Source of the DNA: Paucibacter sediminis
GTDB taxonomy: Bacteria > Pseudomonadota > Gammaproteobacteria > Burkholderiales > Burkholderiaceae_C
Length of the DNA: 64,000 bases
Direction: 5' to 3'
Assembly (NCBI RefSeq): GCF_030254645.1
Contig: NZ_CP116346.1
Span: 5,063,001-5,127,000, forward strand
Below the pieces are notes generated by a model that saw only the letters and a list, made by a program, of their open reading frames with translations, searched no databases and was not told where the DNA came from. Positions 20,410-30,175 of the stretch are shown in pieces. A program made the translations under genes and the position numbers. How positions within the stretch are numbered: the stretch's first letter is position 1; every line of letters starts with the position of its first letter.

Positions 20410-21312
20410 TTACTTGCGCGGCGGCGTGGCAGCGGCGGCTCCACCCGGCCCGCCGTTGCGCATGGCCTTGAAGAACTCGCTGCTCGGATCCACCACCATC
20501 ACGTCCGACTTGTTGCGGAAGCTCGAGCGGTAGGCTTCCAGCGAGCGGTAGAACTGTGCGAACTGCGGGTCGCGGCCGAAGGCTTCGGCATACAGGGCCG
20601 AGGCCTTGGCATCGCCCTCGCCCTTGATCTTCTGCGCGTCTCGGTAGGCCTCGGCCACGATCACTTCGCGCTGGCGGTCGGCGTCGGCGCGGATCTTCTC
20701 GCCATCGGCGCCACCGGTGGAGCGCAGTTCATTGGCCACGCGGGCACGCTCCGACTTCATGCGGTTGTAGACCGACTCGGTGATGTTGGCCGAGAAGTCC
20801 ACGCGCTTGACGCGCACGTCAACGATCTCGATGCCGAACTGCTTGGCCTCGTCGGAAAGCCGCTTCTGCACGTCGTTCATGACCTTCTCGCGCTCGGTGG
20901 CCAGCACCGCGCGCACGGTGCGCTTGGTCACTTCTTCGTTGAGCGCCGCCTGCACGATGGGGCTGAGGCGGTTCTCCAGATTGCGCATGTCGGCGCCGCT
21001 GTTGCGGATGAACTGACGCGGATCGGAAACGCGCCACTTCACCAGCCAGTCGATCACCAGGCTCTTCTTCTCGGCGGTGAAGATGGGGCGCGACTCGGGG
21101 CTGTCCAGGGTCTGCATGCGGCGATCCAGGAACACCACGTTCTGGAAGGGCGGCGGCAGCTTCCACTTCAGGCCCGGTTCGGTGACCACTTCCTTGATTT
21201 CGCCCAGGGCGTAGATGACGGCGAACTGGCGCTGGTCCACGATGAAGAGCGTGGAGCTCAGCAGCAGGAAGGCGACGAGCGCGCCGGCAACGATGGAGGC
21301 AATGCGGTTCAT
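20410..21312 (-). CDS. hflC: HflC, prohibitin-like membrane protease modulator
   Basis: Inner-membrane SPFH protein that forms a large cage with HflK around FtsH and limits its proteolysis of membrane proteins. The 300 residues have one N-terminal membrane anchor (about 5-25, IVAGALVAFLLLSSTLFIV) followed by the SPFH domain (VDQRQFAVIYALGEIKEVV) and a charged coiled-coil helix rich in Ala/Glu/Arg. It starts 18 bases after hflK. Confidence 0.96.
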   Translation of the reverse strand: MNRIASIVAGALVAFLLLSSTLFIVDQRQFAVIYALGEIKEVVTEPGLKWKLPPPFQNVVFLDRRMQTLDSPESRPIFTAEKKSLVIDWLVKWRVSDPRQFIRNSGADMRNLENRLSPIVQAALNEEVTKRTVRAVLATEREKVMNDVQKRLSDEAKQFGIEIVDVRVKRVDFSANITESVYNRMKSERARVANELRSTGGADGEKIRADADRQREVIVAEAYRDAQKIKGEGDAKASALYAEAFGRDPQFAQFYRSLEAYRSSFRNKSDVMVVDPSSEFFKAMRNGGPGGAAAATPPRK

Positions 21313-21330
21313 GTTCTTGTTTCCTCCCGA

Positions 21331-22632
21331 TCAACGACCATCGCGGTCACGGCTGCGCAGGCCATCGCGCGAGCGCACATCGCTGGTCTGTGCGGGTGCA
21401 CTGCCATCGGTAATCGGCGCTGGCAGCGGCGTGCTGCTCGTCACCGTGCCACCCGACTGCTGGATCAGCTTGTCGAGCGGCAGATAAAGCAGGTTGGAAC
21501 CCGAGCGGCTGTCCACCATCACCTTGCTGACGTTGGAGTAGACCTGCTGCATGGTGTCGATGTAGATGCGGTCACGCGTCACCGCCGGCGCCTTCTGGTA
21601 CTCGGCCAGCACGCTCTTGAAGCGCTGCGCGTCGCCCTCCGCCTGCGCCACCACGCGCGCCTTGTAGCCCTCGGCCTGCTCGCGCAACTTGGCGGCCTCG
21701 CCCTGCGCCTTGGGGATCACGTCGTTGGCGTAGGCCTCGCCCTCGTTCTTCAGGCGCTCGCGATCGGCGCCTGCCTTGAAGGCATCGTCGAAGGCCGACT
21801 GCACCTGCTCGGGGGCCTGCACGTTCTGCACGTTCACATTCACCACCAGGATGCCGGCCTTGAGGCGGTCCAGCTGGGTCTGCACCGACTTCACCAGGTC
21901 GGCGGCGATGGCGTCGCGCTGCTCGTACAGCACCGAATCCATATTGCTCTTGCCGACGATCTCGCGCACTGCCGACTCGGCCGCCTGCACCACCGCCTCG
22001 TCGGGACGGAAGTTCTCGAACAGGTACTCGCGCGCATCCTTGAGGCGGTACTGCACGGTGAAGCGGATGTCGACGATGTTCTCGTCCTGCGTCAGCATCG
22101 ACGAGTCGCGCAGGCCGGTGGCCTGCACCACCGCATTGCGCCCCACCTCCACCGAGCGCAGCTGCGTCACCGGCACCACCTCGTTGGCCTGGAAGGGGTA
22201 AGGCAGGCGGTACTGGATGCCGGCATCCACCGTCTTGCTGTACTTGCCGAAGGAGGTGATCACCGCCTGCTGGCCTTCCTGCACGATGAACACGCCGCTG
22301 GCCAGCCAGCCCAGCGCCACCACGCCGGCAATCAGGCCCATGCCGATGCCGGCGCTCTTGATGTCGGGCTGGAAGTTGTTGTTGCCGCCACCGCCGTTGT
22401 CGGGGCCGCTGCCCTTGCCTCCGCGGCCGCCGAACATGCCCGAGAGCTTGCGGTTGAAATCGCGCCAGAGCTCATCCAGGTCCGGCGGGCCGTCGTTGCG
22501 GCCATTGTTCAGATGGCGCCCGGCGCGCCAGCCGGCCGGCGTCAGCAGCCGCGCCAACAGGGCACGCGCCGCCTGTGCCGTCGCGGTGAAGGGCGTCTTG
22601 GAGCGCGCGCTCGCGGAGTGATTCATGCTCAT
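21331..22632 (-). CDS. hflK: HflK, prohibitin-like membrane protease modulator
   Basis: Partner of HflC in the FtsH-associated membrane cage. The 433-residue protein has a cytosolic N-terminal region including a Gly/Asn-rich stretch (GGRGGKGSGPDNGGGGNNN, about 68-88), one membrane helix near 98-118, and the SPFH domain beginning VQEGQQAVITSFG. The C-terminal tail is short and disordered. ATG at 22632 overlaps the hflX stop in an ATGA; a second ATG two codons downstream is possible. Confidence 0.95.
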   Translation of the reverse strand: MSMNHSASARSKTPFTATAQAARALLARLLTPAGWRAGRHLNNGRNDGPPDLDELWRDFNRKLSGMFGGRGGKGSGPDNGGGGNNNFQPDIKSAGIGMGLIAGVVALGWLASGVFIVQEGQQAVITSFGKYSKTVDAGIQYRLPYPFQANEVVPVTQLRSVEVGRNAVVQATGLRDSSMLTQDENIVDIRFTVQYRLKDAREYLFENFRPDEAVVQAAESAVREIVGKSNMDSVLYEQRDAIAADLVKSVQTQLDRLKAGILVVNVNVQNVQAPEQVQSAFDDAFKAGADRERLKNEGEAYANDVIPKAQGEAAKLREQAEGYKARVVAQAEGDAQRFKSVLAEYQKAPAVTRDRIYIDTMQQVYSNVSKVMVDSRSGSNLLYLPLDKLIQQSGGTVTSSTPLPAPITDGSAPAQTSDVRSRDGLRSRDRDGR

Positions 22633-23924
22633 GCCTGTGTAGGGAATGCGGCCGAGTCGTCATTCTCGGGCCAAATGGAGGGGTCTCCGGACGGCAAACC
22701 TTGCTCATCTGGGGCCGCGGCCGGCGAGTTCAAGTCCGCCGGGGTCACATCTTGCCCCGCCGGGAGCTCGGCCATACTGCTCATCGCGGCCACGATCTGC
22801 TGGCGCAGCACATCCAGGCCCTCGCCGGTCAGGGCGCTGACGAAGACACGCGAGACGCGCTCCCCGCCGTTACGCTCGATCCAGTCCTGCGGGCTGCGCG
22901 GGCGCTGGTTGTCCTCAAGCTTGTCGAGCTTGTTGTAGACCAGGATCTGCGGAATGTCGCCGGCGCCGATCTCGGCCAACACGCGCTCCACCTCCACCAT
23001 CTGCTCATCCAGCACCGGCGAGGCGGCATCCACCACATGCAGCAACAGGTCGGCATCCGCCGCCTCCTGCAGCGTGGCCTGGAAGGCCTCCACCAGCTTG
23101 TGCGGCAGGTCGCGGATGAAGCCCACGGTATCGGACAGCGAGACGCTGGCGCCGGCGGCCTCGAGGTAGAGCGAGCGCGTGGTGGTGTCCAGCGTCGCGA
23201 AGAGCTGGTCGGCCGCATAGGCGCGGGCCTTCACCAGCGCATTGAAGAGCGTGGACTTGCCGGCATTGGTATAGCCCACCAGCGAGACCTTGAAGACGCC
23301 GTTGCGGCTGCGCGCGCGGCGCTGCGTGCTGCGCTGGCGCTGCACCTTCTTGAGCCGTTCCTTGATGGTCTTGATGCGCTCGTCGATCATGCGGCGATCA
23401 AGCTCGATCTGCGCCTCGCCCGGGCCGCCGCGCATGCCGATGCCGCCGCTCTGGCGCTCCAGGTGGCTCCAGCGCCGCACCAGGCGCGTGGCCAGGTATT
23501 GCAGACGCGCCAGCTCCACCTGCAGCTTGCCCTCGTGGCTCTTGGCGCGGGCGGCGAAGATCTCCAGGATCAGCGCGGTGCGGTCGGCCACCGGCACGCC
23601 CAGCACGCGCTCCAGGTTGCGCTGCTGGGCCGGCGAGATCGCCTGGTCGAACAGCACGGTGTGGGCCTGGTGGGCGTCCACCAGCAGCTTGATCTCGTCG
23701 GCCTTGCCGGAGCCGACGAACAGCGCGGCATCGGGCGCCTGGCGGCGCGCCACCACGCGCGCAACGGCGGTATCGCCGGCGGATTCGGCCAGCAGGGCCA
23801 GCTCGTCCAGGGTGGGGTCGAAGGCGCCGGCGTGATGGCCGCTACGGCCGAAATCAACGCCCACAAGAATGGCGCGCGCCGCCTCGAGGGGCGGCGGCGA
23901 CTGCGGAGATGTGGAAGAACTCAA
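22629..23924 (-). CDS. hflX: GTPase HflX
   Basis: Ribosome-associated GTPase that in other bacteria splits stalled or heat-damaged 70S ribosomes. The 431 residues comprise the N-terminal HflX domain (VGVDFGRSGHHAG onwards), a helical Arg/Lys-rich linker and the GTPase domain with G1 GYTNAGKSTLFN, G3 DTVGF and G4 NKLD. The C-terminal 40 residues are acidic and proline-rich. It is 48 bases downstream of hfq and overlaps hflK by four bases, the standard hfq-hflX-hflK-hflC order. Confidence 0.96.
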   Translation of the reverse strand: MSSSTSPQSPPPLEAARAILVGVDFGRSGHHAGAFDPTLDELALLAESAGDTAVARVVARRQAPDAALFVGSGKADEIKLLVDAHQAHTVLFDQAISPAQQRNLERVLGVPVADRTALILEIFAARAKSHEGKLQVELARLQYLATRLVRRWSHLERQSGGIGMRGGPGEAQIELDRRMIDERIKTIKERLKKVQRQRSTQRRARSRNGVFKVSLVGYTNAGKSTLFNALVKARAYAADQLFATLDTTTRSLYLEAAGASVSLSDTVGFIRDLPHKLVEAFQATLQEAADADLLLHVVDAASPVLDEQMVEVERVLAEIGAGDIPQILVYNKLDKLEDNQRPRSPQDWIERNGGERVSRVFVSALTGEGLDVLRQQIVAAMSSMAELPAGQDVTPADLNSPAAAPDEQGLPSGDPSIWPENDDSAAFPTQA

Positions 23925-23941
23925 GGTGTTGAGTGATCGCG

Positions 23942-23962
23942 CTCACGCCTTGTGGGCGTGAG
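23942..23962 (-). other. Hairpin between hfq and hflX
   Basis: CTCACGCC / GGCGTGAG with a 5-base loop, between the hfq stop and hflX start. There is no T run, so it is probably an mRNA stability or processing element. Confidence 0.5.
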
Positions 23963-23972
23963 ACTAGCGGCC

Positions 23973-24218
23973 TCAGGTAGTGGCTTCGGGGCTGTCGCTG
24001 GCGTGGAAGTTCACGGCACGGCCGGGCACCACGGTGGAGATGGCGTGCTTGTAGACCATTTGCGTCACGGTATTGCGCAGCAGCACCACGTACTGGTCAA
24101 AGGACTCGATATGCCCTTGCAGCTTGATGCCGTTGACCAGGTAGATGGACACCGGCACATGCTCCTTGCGCAGCAGGTTCAGGAAGGGATCTTGCAGGAG
24201 TTGTCCTTTGTTGCTCAC
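23973..24218 (-). CDS. hfq: RNA chaperone Hfq
   Basis: Hexameric Sm-like protein that pairs small RNAs with mRNAs. The 81 residues show Sm1 (about 8-50: [19 protein letters not shown] and [18 protein letters not shown]) and Sm2 ([10 protein letters not shown]), with the usual proximal-face residues Gln8, Lys56 and His57 region intact. The C-terminal tail ([12 protein letters not shown]) is very short compared with E. coli Hfq, as is normal in betaproteobacteria. It lies between der and hflX. Confidence 0.98.
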   Translation of the reverse strand: MSNKGQLLQDPFLNLLRKEHVPVSIYLVNGIKLQGHIESFDQYVVLLRNTVTQMVYKHAISTVVPGRAVNFHASDSPEATT

Positions 24219-24269
24219 GATATGCTCCGTGTTGTGAGAGAGGGTTGGAGAGCCGCCACCTTAACACAG

Positions 24270-24287
24270 GCGCGGGTTTCCCCGCGC
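24270..24287 (-). other. GAAA-capped hairpin upstream of hfq
   Basis: On the minus strand GCGCGGG-GAAA-CCCGCGC, a seven-bp GC stem closed by a GNRA tetraloop, eight bases after the der stop and about 50 before hfq. No T run follows. It could cap the 3' end of processed der mRNA or affect hfq expression. Confidence 0.5.
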
Positions 24288-24294
24288 TTGCGGC

Positions 24295-25632
24295 TCAGCT
24301 GTCTTTTTCGTCAAACGGATTCTTGGACGAGCGCAGCTCGATCTTCAGCGGCGTGCCGGTGAGCTTGTAATGGGCGCGGATGCGCCCTTCCAGGTAGCGC
24401 TTGTAGACCTCGGTGACATGGTCCAGCGAATTGCCATGGATCACCACGATGGGCGGGTTCATGCCGCCCTGGTGCGCATAGCGCATCTTGGGCCTGAAGT
24501 GGCCCACCTTCTTCGGCGTCTGATGCTGCACCGCCTCCTGCACCAGGCGGGTCAGCACCGGCGTGGTCATCTTCTTGTAGGCCGAGGCATAGGCGTCGGC
24601 CATGGCGTTCCACAGCGGGGCCAGGCCTTGCCGCTTGAGCGCCGAGATATGCAGGATGGTGGCGAACTTCAGGAAGCCCAGGCGCGTCTCGATCGAGCGC
24701 ATCAGGGTCTCGCGCTGGTAGCTGTCCACCGCATCCCATTTGTTGATGGCCACCACCACGGCGCGGCCGCTGTCGAGGATGTAGCCGGCGATGTGCGCAT
24801 CCTGGTCGGTCACGCCCTGGGTGGCGTCGATCAGCAGCAGCACCACATTGGCGTCGGCAATCGCCTGCAGGGTCTTGACCACCGAGAACTTCTCGATCGC
24901 CTCGAACACCTTGCCCTTGCGGCGCAGGCCGGCGGTGTCGATGAGCTGGAACTTCTGGCCGTTGCGCTCGAAGGGAACGCTGATGGCATCGCGCGTGGTG
25001 CCTGGCATGTCGAAGGCCACCAGGCGCTCCTCGCCCAGCCAGGTGTTGATGAGGGTGCTCTTGCCCACATTGGGGCGGCCCGCCACGGCGATGCGGATGG
25101 TGGTCTCGTCCTCGGGGCCGGCACCGAACTCCTCGGCGCCGTCGAAGCCCTCCAGCACCGCGTCCAGCAGGCTGCGGATGCCCTGGCCATGGGCGGCCGA
25201 GATCGGGTGCGGCTCGCCCAGGCCGAGCTCATGGAACTCGGCCAGCAGGGGCGAGTCGCTCATGCCCTCGGCCTTGTTGACGGCCAGGAAGATGCGCTTG
25301 TTGGCCTGGCGCAGATAACGCGCGATGTCCTGGTCCTGCCCGGACAGGCCGGTGCGCACATCCACCACGAACACCACCGCATCCGCCTCGGCCACGGCCT
25401 GGCGGGTCTGCTTGGCCATCTCCTTGACGATGCCGGTGGTGCTGTCGGGCTCGAAGCCGCCCGTGTCGATGCAGATGAACTCGCGGTCACCCAGGCGGCC
25501 GTCGCCATAGTGCCGGTCGCGCGTGAGGCCGGCAAAGTCGGCCACGATGGCGTTCCGGCTCTTGGTGAGCCGGTTGAAGAGGGTGGACTTGCCCACATTG
25601 GGGCGGCCCACCAGGGCGATCACGGGTTTCAT
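24295..25632 (-). CDS. der: Ribosome biogenesis GTPase Der (EngA)
   Basis: Double GTPase needed for 50S subunit maturation. The 445-residue protein has two tandem G domains, each with GRPNVGKST (residues about 8 and 185), G3 motifs DTGG and DTAG, and G4 NKAE and NKWD, then a KH-like C-terminal domain ([20 protein letters not shown]). Length is normal. It lies in the bamB-der-hfq order, 48 bases after bamB. Confidence 0.97.
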   Translation of the reverse strand: MKPVIALVGRPNVGKSTLFNRLTKSRNAIVADFAGLTRDRHYGDGRLGDREFICIDTGGFEPDSTTGIVKEMAKQTRQAVAEADAVVFVVDVRTGLSGQDQDIARYLRQANKRIFLAVNKAEGMSDSPLLAEFHELGLGEPHPISAAHGQGIRSLLDAVLEGFDGAEEFGAGPEDETTIRIAVAGRPNVGKSTLINTWLGEERLVAFDMPGTTRDAISVPFERNGQKFQLIDTAGLRRKGKVFEAIEKFSVVKTLQAIADANVVLLLIDATQGVTDQDAHIAGYILDSGRAVVVAINKWDAVDSYQRETLMRSIETRLGFLKFATILHISALKRQGLAPLWNAMADAYASAYKKMTTPVLTRLVQEAVQHQTPKKVGHFRPKMRYAHQGGMNPPIVVIHGNSLDHVTEVYKRYLEGRIRAHYKLTGTPLKIELRSSKNPFDEKDS

Positions 25633-25680
25633 CTTGTTCTTCTTTTCAGCTAAGGGTACTGCTCAAGCGCCGACGGACGC

Positions 25681-26817
25681 TCACTCGGGCCGGAAGGCAA
25701 ACAAGCCGCCGTTGCGCGTGGCCACCAGCAGCGTGGTGCCGGCCAGCACCGGCGCGCCGACGATGGGCGAACCATCGGTGGGCAGGCGCAGCTGGGTCTT
25801 GCCGGTCTCGCGCGAGATGAAGTGCAGCTGGCCTTCAAAGTCGCCGAACACGATCGTCGGCCCCTGCACCAGCGGGGCGCTGAGCTTGCGGTTGAGGAAC
25901 TGCTCGGCCGTCCACTGCACGTCGCCGTTACGGGTGTTCCAGGCGGTGATGCGGTCCGAGGCATCGGCCGCCACCACCAGCTGGGCGTCGCCGCCCACGC
26001 CCTGGCTGCCGCCGACATTGCGGCTCCACAGCGTGGTGCCGCGGTCGGCATTGATGCAGGCCACGGCCGACTGGAAGGCGCGCGCGCAAATCAGCTCGCC
26101 GGTACGCACCGCGGGCGCGATCAGGTCGGCCAGGCGTTCCACCTCATTGGTGCCGCGCGGATTGGCCACGCTGGCCTCCCATTGCAGCGAGCCCTTGAGC
26201 GGGTCCACGCCGGCCATGCGGGCGCCCTGCCCCACCACCAGGGTGTCCTTGTAGCTGGTGATGACACCGGCCTGCGCCAGCGTCAAGGCGTCGCCGGGGC
26301 GGCGCAGCTCCCACAGGCGGCGGCCGTCCAGCGCGTCGAAGGCGTGCACCACGCGGTCCACCGTCAGCACGAAGACGCGCTCGCCCGCCACCAGCGGGGC
26401 GGTCGTCACCGGGGTCTTGAGCGCCTTGCGCCACAACACCTTGCCGGCATCCAGCAGCACCACCTCGTTGCCACGCGTCACCACCGCGGCGAAGCGGCCA
26501 TCGCTGCCAACCCCGGCGCTGAGACGCTCGCCCACTTCGGCACGCCACAGCAGCTGGCCGCTGCTGGCCTGCAAGGCCATCACCGCACCGTCGGAACCGG
26601 CGACGAAGAATTGCTCGTTGCGCGCCGTGATGGCGAGCGGAAACTGCACGCTGCCCACGCTGCTGGCCCAGACCTGGCGGCCGGCAATCTGCGGCGTGAC
26701 GGTTTCCAGCGCGGCCGGCTTGGGCGCATTGGAGGAACTGAAGATCGAGCAGCCACCCAGCAGGGCGAGGCTCAACACGGCGGCCAGGGGCGCGGCACGG
26801 CGGAATCGAATCATCAT
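25681..26817 (-). CDS. bamB: Outer membrane assembly lipoprotein BamB
   Basis: Eight-bladed beta-propeller lipoprotein of the Bam complex that docks on BamA POTRA domains. The 378 residues open with a lipoprotein signal ending LALLGGC (acylated Cys about 23), then repeated PQQ-like blades (for example GQLLWRAEVGERL, GRRLWELRRPGD, GTTLWSRNV, GDVQWTAEQF). The double ATG start at 26817 overlaps the upstream stop in an ATGA; the second ATG is equally possible. Confidence 0.96.
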   Translation of the reverse strand: MMIRFRRAAPLAAVLSLALLGGCSIFSSSNAPKPAALETVTPQIAGRQVWASSVGSVQFPLAITARNEQFFVAGSDGAVMALQASSGQLLWRAEVGERLSAGVGSDGRFAAVVTRGNEVVLLDAGKVLWRKALKTPVTTAPLVAGERVFVLTVDRVVHAFDALDGRRLWELRRPGDALTLAQAGVITSYKDTLVVGQGARMAGVDPLKGSLQWEASVANPRGTNEVERLADLIAPAVRTGELICARAFQSAVACINADRGTTLWSRNVGGSQGVGGDAQLVVAADASDRITAWNTRNGDVQWTAEQFLNRKLSAPLVQGPTIVFGDFEGQLHFISRETGKTQLRLPTDGSPIVGAPVLAGTTLLVATRNGGLFAFRPE

Positions 26818-27485
26818 TGCGCCACCTTCTTGTCGGCATCGTCGGCCACGGCGACGCCGAGGCTGGCCAGCTTCACCTCCACCAGGCGGCGGTAGTCCAG
26901 CGTCTTGTCCAGCGCGGCATAGGCCTTCTGGAACTCGGCCTTGGCGACCTCGGGCTTGCCCTGCAGCAAGGCCAGATCGCCACGGCGGTCCGCCACCAGG
27001 GCGGCGAAATCGACCGACTTCACCGCGTCCAGGGTCTTGGCGGCTTCGTCGTACTGCTTGGCGTCCAGCTGCAGACCGGCCAGGCGCAGGCGCGCCAGAT
27101 CGCGGTATTCATCGGCATTCGCGTTCGCGGCCGTCCATTCCAGGCTGGCACGGGCGTTGTCGGCCTGGCCCTTGTCGGCTTGCAACTTGGCGGCCAGCAG
27201 GGCGGCCTGGGCGGCATAGGTGGTGCGCGGGTGGCGGTCCTTCAGGTCGGCGAACACGCGCGTCACCTTGTCCACCTCGCCGGCCTGGGCGGCGCGATCC
27301 AGTTCGTCGTACATGGCCGCGGCCTTGACGGCCTGGTCACGCTGCCACCAACCCCAGCCGACCCAGCCGGCATAGGCGGCCAGTGCCAGGGTCAGCACCC
27401 AGGTGATGAGATTGCCGTAGCTGTTCCAGAACGCCTTCAGCTGGTCCAGCTGTTCCTGTTCTTCCAGATCGAGATGAGACGCCAT
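26814..27485 (-). CDS. YfgM-like tetratricopeptide protein, SecYEG-associated
   Basis: Ancillary translocon subunit family: a short cytosolic N-terminus (LDLEEQEQLDQLKAFW), one membrane helix (about 27-47, ITWVLTLALAAYAGWVGWG) and a periplasmic TPR-like helical domain to residue 223. In enterobacteria YfgM links SecYEG to periplasmic chaperones such as Skp and PpiD. Placement between hisS and bamB is the conserved context. Overlaps bamB by four bases. Confidence 0.9.
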   Translation of the reverse strand: MASHLDLEEQEQLDQLKAFWNSYGNLITWVLTLALAAYAGWVGWGWWQRDQAVKAAAMYDELDRAAQAGEVDKVTRVFADLKDRHPRTTYAAQAALLAAKLQADKGQADNARASLEWTAANANADEYRDLARLRLAGLQLDAKQYDEAAKTLDAVKSVDFAALVADRRGDLALLQGKPEVAKAEFQKAYAALDKTLDYRRLVEVKLASLGVAVADDADKKVAQ

Positions 27486-27539
27486 GTGGAATCGTTCTAT
27501 TGCAAGAGAGAGGGAAAGAAAGGGAAAACCGAGCCGCGA

Positions 27540-28850
27540 TTATGCGTTGCGCAGCTCATGCGCCCAGCTCGTCACATCGGCGAGCGGGCGGGTGACTTGC
27601 TGGGCCTGGGCATCGCGCAGCGGCTTGATCGCCACCAGGCCCTGGGCCAGCTCGTCCTCGCCGAAGATCAGGGCCACGCGCGCGCCGCTGCCATCGGCCT
27701 TCTTGAACTGCGACTTCATGCTGCTCTGGCCGGGGTGCATCACCACCGCCACGCCCTCGGCGCGCAGCGCCTCCAGCGCCACCATCACCTGCGCCAGGCC
27801 CTGCGCCGAGGGCACGATGGCATAGGCATCGGGCACCGGCGCGTCCGGCGCCACGCCCACCTCCTCCAGCAGCAACAGCATGCGCTCGAAGCCCATGCCG
27901 AAACCGACCGCCGGCGCGGGCTTGCCGCCCAGCTGTTCGATCAGCCCGTCGTAGCGGCCGCCGCCGCACACCGTGCCCTGCGAACCCAGTTTGTCGGTGA
28001 CCCACTCGAACACGGTGAGGTTGTAATAGTCCAGGCCGCGCACCAGGCGCGGGTTGATGCGGTAGGCCACGCCTGCCGCATCGAGGATGGCGCGCACGCC
28101 CATGAAATGCGCCAGCGAGGCCTCGCCCAGGAAGTCCAGCAACTTGGGCGCGGCGTTGGCCATCTCCTGCAGGGCCGGGTTCTTGGTGTCCAGCACGCGC
28201 AGCGGGTTGGTGTAGAGGCGGCGCTGGCTGTCCTCGTCGAGCAGCTCCTTGTGCTGTTCCAGATGGGCGATCAGCGCCTCGCGGTGCGCGCGGCGCTCGG
28301 CCACCTCGCCCAGGCAGTTCAGCTCGAGCGTGAAATGCTCGCCGTCCACCAGGCCCAGCTCGCGCAGCAGCCGGCTGCCCATCAGGATCACCTCGGCGTC
28401 GACATCCGGGCCGGCAAAGCCCAGCGCCTCGACACCCATCTGGTGGAACTGGCGGTAGCGCCCCTTCTGAGGCTTCTCGCGGCGGAACATCGGGCCGAAG
28501 TAATAGAGGCGGCGGCCCGAGTCGCGCAGGAAGGAATGCTCGGTCATGGCGCGCACCACGCCCGCCGTCATCTCGGGGCGCAGCGCCAGATGCTCGGCCT
28601 GGCCATGCTTGTCCGCCCGGTCCTCGAAGGCGTACATCTCCTTCTCGACGATATCGGTGACCTCGCCGATGCCGCGCACGAACAGCGCGGTCGGCTCGAC
28701 GATGGGGGTGCGCACATTCTGGTAGCCATAGCGCTGCAGCACGCTGCGCATCTTGGCTTCCAGCCATTCCCAGCGCGCCGATTCCGGCGGCAGGATGTCG
28801 TTCATGCCCTTGACGGCCTGCAAGGGCTGCAACTTCTTTTGCTCAGTCAT
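27540..28850 (-). CDS. hisS: Histidyl-tRNA synthetase
   Basis: Class IIa synthetase charging tRNA-His. The 436 residues show [10 protein letters not shown] at the N-terminus, motif 2 ([16 protein letters not shown]), the histidine-specific [14 protein letters not shown] and motif 3 ([10 protein letters not shown]), followed by the anticodon-binding domain. ATG at 28850 was chosen; a TTG two codons earlier would overlap ispG. Its inactive paralogue HisZ is about 8 kb away in the same gene run. Confidence 0.97.
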   Translation of the reverse strand: MTEQKKLQPLQAVKGMNDILPPESARWEWLEAKMRSVLQRYGYQNVRTPIVEPTALFVRGIGEVTDIVEKEMYAFEDRADKHGQAEHLALRPEMTAGVVRAMTEHSFLRDSGRRLYYFGPMFRREKPQKGRYRQFHQMGVEALGFAGPDVDAEVILMGSRLLRELGLVDGEHFTLELNCLGEVAERRAHREALIAHLEQHKELLDEDSQRRLYTNPLRVLDTKNPALQEMANAAPKLLDFLGEASLAHFMGVRAILDAAGVAYRINPRLVRGLDYYNLTVFEWVTDKLGSQGTVCGGGRYDGLIEQLGGKPAPAVGFGMGFERMLLLLEEVGVAPDAPVPDAYAIVPSAQGLAQVMVALEALRAEGVAVVMHPGQSSMKSQFKKADGSGARVALIFGEDELAQGLVAIKPLRDAQAQQVTRPLADVTSWAHELRNA

Positions 28851-28852
28851 TC

Positions 28853-30136
28853 TCAAACGGCGACGCCGAAGCGCTTCTCAATGTAGTTCTCGACCAGGGC
28901 GTGAAACTCGCTGGCGATGTTCTCGCCGCGCAGGGTCAGGGCCTTCTGGCCATCGATGAAGACGGGAGCGGCGGGCGCCTCGCCGGTGCCGGGCAGGCTG
29001 ATGCCGATGTCGGCATGCTTGCTCTCGCCCGGGCCGTTGACGATGCAGCCCATCACGGCCACCTTCATGTTCTCGACCCCCGGGTACTTGCTGCGCCAGA
29101 CCGGCATCTGCTCGCGCAGATAGTCGTCGATCTGCTTGGCCAGCTCCTGGAAGGTGGTGCTGGTGGTGCGGCCGCAACCGGGGCAGGCCGTCACGCTGGG
29201 ATTGAAGGCGCGCAGCCCCAGCGACTGCAGGATCTCCAGCGCCACCACCACCTCCTGGGTGCGGGCCTCGCCGGGCTGCGGCGTGAGCGAGACGCGGATG
29301 GTGTCGCCAATGCCTTCCTGCAGCAGGATGGAGAGCGCCGTGGCCGAGGCCACCGTGCCCTTGGTGCCCATGCCGGCCTCGGTCAGACCCAGGTGCAGGG
29401 CGTAGTCGCAGCGCGCGCTCAGCGCACGGTAGACCGAAATCAGGTCCTGCACACCGCTGACCTTGCAGCTGATGATGATGTTGTCGGGGTTCATGCCCAG
29501 CTCGCGGGCATAGTCGGCCGAGGACAGCGCCGACTGGATCAGCGCCTGGTACATCACCTGCTGGCCATCCCAGGGCTCGGCACGCTGCGCGTTCTCGTCC
29601 ATCATCTGGGCCAGCAGTTCCTGGTCCAGGCTGCCCCAGTTGACGCCGATGCGCACCACCTTGTCGTAGCGGACGGCGGCCTCGATCATCTGCGCGAACT
29701 GGCGGTCGCGCTTGTCGCCCTTGCCCACATTGCCCGGGTTGATGCGGTATTTGGAGAGGGCCTGGGCCATCTCGGGATACTCGGTCAGCAGGCGATGGCC
29801 GTTGTAGTGGAAGTCGCCCACCAGGGGCACATCGATGCCCATGCGGTCCAGCTGGGCGCGGATATGCGGCACCGCCTCGGCGGCCTCGGGCGTGTTGACG
29901 GTGATGCGCACCAGCTCCGAGCCCGCCACCGCCAGCTCCTTGATCTGGATGGCGGTGCCGATCACGTCCACCGTGTCGGTATTGGTCATGGACTGCACGC
30001 GCACCGGCGCATCGCCACCTATGGTCACCACGCGCGCACCCCAGCGCACGCTGGCCTGGCGGGTCAAACGGCGACCCGGGCGCGCGGCGGCAATGGCCAC
30101 GGCAGCGGGATTCAGGGTCTTCTGCTCATCACTCAT
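28853..30136 (-). CDS. ispG: 4-hydroxy-3-methylbut-2-en-1-yl diphosphate synthase (IspG/GcpE)
   Basis: Iron-sulfur reductase for the penultimate MEP pathway step, turning MEcPP into HMBPP. The 427 residues have the TIM-barrel start ([19 protein letters not shown]), [10 protein letters not shown], and the 4Fe-4S cysteines in CPGCGRT and GCIVNGPGE. It is a few bases upstream of hisS and downstream of the RodZ-like gene, as in many betaproteobacteria. Works in the same pathway as dxr at 3950-5158. Confidence 0.97.
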   Translation of the reverse strand: MSDEQKTLNPAAVAIAAARPGRRLTRQASVRWGARVVTIGGDAPVRVQSMTNTDTVDVIGTAIQIKELAVAGSELVRITVNTPEAAEAVPHIRAQLDRMGIDVPLVGDFHYNGHRLLTEYPEMAQALSKYRINPGNVGKGDKRDRQFAQMIEAAVRYDKVVRIGVNWGSLDQELLAQMMDENAQRAEPWDGQQVMYQALIQSALSSADYARELGMNPDNIIISCKVSGVQDLISVYRALSARCDYALHLGLTEAGMGTKGTVASATALSILLQEGIGDTIRVSLTPQPGEARTQEVVVALEILQSLGLRAFNPSVTACPGCGRTTSTTFQELAKQIDDYLREQMPVWRSKYPGVENMKVAVMGCIVNGPGESKHADIGISLPGTGEAPAAPVFIDGQKALTLRGENIASEFHALVENYIEKRFGVAV

Positions 30137-30175
30137 CGTCGGTCGGGCCGCGGGCCCTGCTCTCTTCGTCCAGAT